A stretch of 14,103 nt of DNA from DASPXY01 sp038227745 (lineage in GTDB: Bacteria > Planctomycetota > Planctomycetia > Gemmatales > Gemmataceae): assembly GCA_038227745.1 (NCBI GenBank), contig JBBRPS010000187.1:1-14103 (forward strand), given 5' to 3'. Under the pieces are notes generated by a model. The model did no database searches. It saw only the letters and a program-made list of their open reading frames with translations, and was not told the origin of the DNA. The position numbers and the translations under genes were made by a program. Below, piece by piece: positions 12,640 through 14,103 of this stretch (positions are counted from its first letter, which is position 1; each line of letters opens with the position of its first letter).

Positions 12640-14103
12640 TCACCGGGTGATCCCGAGCGCCACGAACATCCCCCTGGCGAACAGGGTGTAGTTGCCGCCG
12701 CGCGGCGGGTTCCCGTCGGGGCCGAACAGATCCACGTACACCTGGCCGTCCTGCCCGAGCACGAACAGCCCGGAAGCGCTGTCGTCTCCGCGCCCAGCGC
12801 TGATCGCCTTGACCGTACCCGGAGCCACCAACGCATAGCCGTCCGACGTCCCGGCCCCGTTGAAGTGCTGGACGTAGACCTGGTTGTCCAGGCCCACGAC
12901 GAACACCTCGGGGATGCCCAGGGCGTTCCGGGTGGCGCTCACGGAGAGGACCGCCCCCACCGCTATGCGGACGTACCCCCCGGCTGAAGTGCCGTCGGCG
13001 GTGAACGGCTGAGCGTAGACCTGGTTATCCAAGCCCACGGCGAAGAGTTCCGGCTGGTCGAAGATGTTGGAGGTGACGCTGATCGCCTTGACAGCGCCGG
13101 CCCGGGTGAGGAAATAGCTGCCGCGGGGGTCGCCGCCGGCGGTGTACTTCTGGGCGTAGACCTGGTTGTCCAGGCCGATCACGAACAACTCGGGCTCGCC
13201 CAGGGCGTCGTGGCCGACCGTCAGCGCTTTCACCGCCCCCGGGGTGACGAGGAAGTAGTTGCCCAGGGCGGCGCCGGTGGCGGTAAACTTGTGGGCGTAG
13301 ACCTGGTTGTCCAGGCCGATCACGAACACCTCGGGGTCGCCGAAGGCGTTGGAGCCGGCCGCCAGCGCCAGGACCCTGCCCACGGCTGCCAACGTCACGG
13401 GGCCGGCCGGCCAGCCGATGACATTGAGGTTCTGCTGATAGACCTGGCCGTCCGCGCCGACGACGAAGAGCGGCCGCGTCGGGGGCGCGGCCTGGGAGCC
13501 GGACACGGACTCCACCGGCATGCCGACGGCGAGCGCGTAGGGTGCGGTGGGGTTGCCGCCGGCGTCGCAGGTGACCCCGTAGACCTGGTTGTCCAGGCCG
13601 ACGGCGAAGCCCTCCTCGCCGAACGGCGTGGTGCGCACCGTGAACGACTTGACCTGGCCGGCGGCGACCAGGCCGAAGCCGACCGTGGCGTTGCCGTTGG
13701 CGTCGAACTGCTCCTCGTAGACCTGGCTGTCCAGGCCGAGGGCGTACAGGTGCGGCAGCGGCCCGTCGCTCAGCGTGAAGCTCTTGACCTGCCCCGGTCT
13801 GCCCAGGAAGTAGCCGCCCACCCCACGGCCCGAGCCGTCCAGCTTCAGGGCGTAGATCTGGGCGTCCAGGCCCAGGACGAATAACTCGTTGCCGGTGGTG
13901 CCGAGGTGGGCCACGGCGGCCCCGTTGACCGCGCCGGGGCTGACGAGGAAGTAGGGACTGGTGGGGTTGCCGCTGGCGTCGCACGTGACCCCGTAGACCT
14001 GGTTGTCCAGGCCGACGGCGAAGCCCTCCTCGCCGAACGGCGTGGTGCGCACCGTGAACGACTTGACCTGGCCGGCGGCGACCAGGCCGAAGCCGACCGT
14101 GGC
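12640..14103 (-). CDS. Propeller-like repeat protein, 5' end outside the window
   Basis: The visible 487 residues are the C-terminal part of a protein that continues past the right edge; its N terminus, export signal and full length are unknown. It consists of ten repeats of 45-47 residues, each with a core like PELFVIGLDNQVYAQKF, a short turn rich in Gly, Asp and Asn, then GxYFLVxPGAVKAISV. The QVY (or QIY) core recurs at a spacing of 47, 45, 46, 47, 47, 47, 47, 47 and 46 residues. One short beta-sheet per unit with a conserved GLDxQVY strand resembles tectonin or PLL-type beta-propeller blades, which bind sugars, but this is inference from pattern only. No catalytic residues are apparent. 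The final repeat ends in TLFARGMFVALGITR. An in-frame GTG at 14052 is internal, because the reading frame and the repeat pattern continue unbroken to the edge. Confidence 0.88.
   Translation of the reverse strand, partial: ATVGFGLVAAGQVKSFTVRTTPFGEEGFAVGLDNQVYGVTCDASGNPTSPYFLVSPGAVNGAAVAHLGTTGNELFVLGLDAQIYALKLDGSGRGVGGYFLGRPGQVKSFTLSDGPLPHLYALGLDSQVYEEQFDANGNATVGFGLVAAGQVKSFTVRTTPFGEEGFAVGLDNQVYGVTCDAGGNPTAPYALAVGMPVESVSGSQAAPPTRPLFVVGADGQVYQQNLNVIGWPAGPVTLAAVGRVLALAAGSNAFGDPEVFVIGLDNQVYAHKFTATGAALGNYFLVTPGAVKALTVGHDALGEPELFVIGLDNQVYAQKYTAGGDPRGSYFLTRAGAVKAISVTSNIFDQPELFAVGLDNQVYAQPFTADGTSAGGYVRIAVGAVLSVSATRNALGIPEVFVVGLDNQVYVQHFNGAGTSDGYALVAPGTVKAISAGRGDDSASGLFVLGQDGQVYVDLFGPDGNPPRGGNYTLFARGMFVALGITR
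13547..14103 (-). repeat. Near-identical 143-nt direct repeat at 414-nt offset
   Basis: Positions 13547-13689 and 13961-14103 differ at only two sites (13560/13974 and 13570/13984), and the last 119 nt are identical. The second copy is cut by the window edge, so the identity may extend further. The offset equals 138 codons, exactly three protein repeats. The other repeats in the gene are much more diverged at DNA level. Confidence 0.95.

Noticed and set aside
12429..12836. 135-codon minus-strand open frame as an intact hydrolase
   Set aside because: Only about 36 internal codons resemble a hydrolase. The first part is a shadow of the repeat-protein gene and the last part is unrelated sequence, so I list a relic only.

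Overview
This GC-rich window most resembles a chromosomal segment of a planctomycete, probably of the Gemmata group. The grounds are family content rather than a marker gene: a Tat-exported DUF1501 protein, two Uma2-family (DUF820) PD-(D/E)XK proteins, an excisionase-type HTH fused to a PTS IIA domain, a HEAT-repeat membrane protein and a long propeller-like repeat protein. No rRNA, tRNA, CRISPR array, insertion sequence or phage gene was recognised. Because GC is high, long antisense open frames are common and were discarded.

Left part (1-6431), all on the minus strand and read right to left. An HTH-PTS IIA protein (5638-6342) is followed 16 nt later by a PPK2-type polyphosphate kinase (4824-5621). 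After a 164-nt gap with a possible terminator come a polytopic membrane protein ending in a seven-unit HEAT array (2365-4659), a fusion of a degenerate CinA/PncC-like domain with a NadD-like adenylyltransferase domain (1120-2298), and a single-span membrane protein with a possible degenerate HAD-like domain (90-1130). The last two overlap by 11 nt. A bulged 14-bp hairpin (12-50) lies beyond the end of the cluster.

Middle part (6432-9958). argG (6432-7691, minus) is preceded by a hairpin with a two-part T tract in its own leader. Divergent from it is a small JAMM/MPN metallopeptidase (7798-8229, plus), which converges on a Uma2 protein (8251-8913, minus). Divergent from that is an unidentified exported protein (9077-9958, plus).

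Right part (9978-14103), all minus. A second Uma2 protein carries a long coiled-coil tail encoded by 21-nt tandem repeats (9978-10898). Next come a perfect 32-bp palindrome (10922-10953), a DUF1501 protein (10981-12288) with a good candidate promoter, a 36-codon relic of an alpha/beta hydrolase (12531-12638), and the C-terminal part of a repeat protein that runs off the window (12640-14103). That protein has ten visible repeats of about 47 residues, and a near-identical 143-nt block recurs at an offset of exactly three repeats.

The genes serve arginine synthesis, polyphosphate/nucleotide metabolism, probable pyridine-nucleotide chemistry and cell-surface functions, and they do not form one obvious pathway. 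I found no convincing new multi-gene system. The observations most worth pursuing are the CinA-like/NadD-like fusion with its missing deamidase residues, the argG leader structure and the recent duplication in the propeller-like gene.
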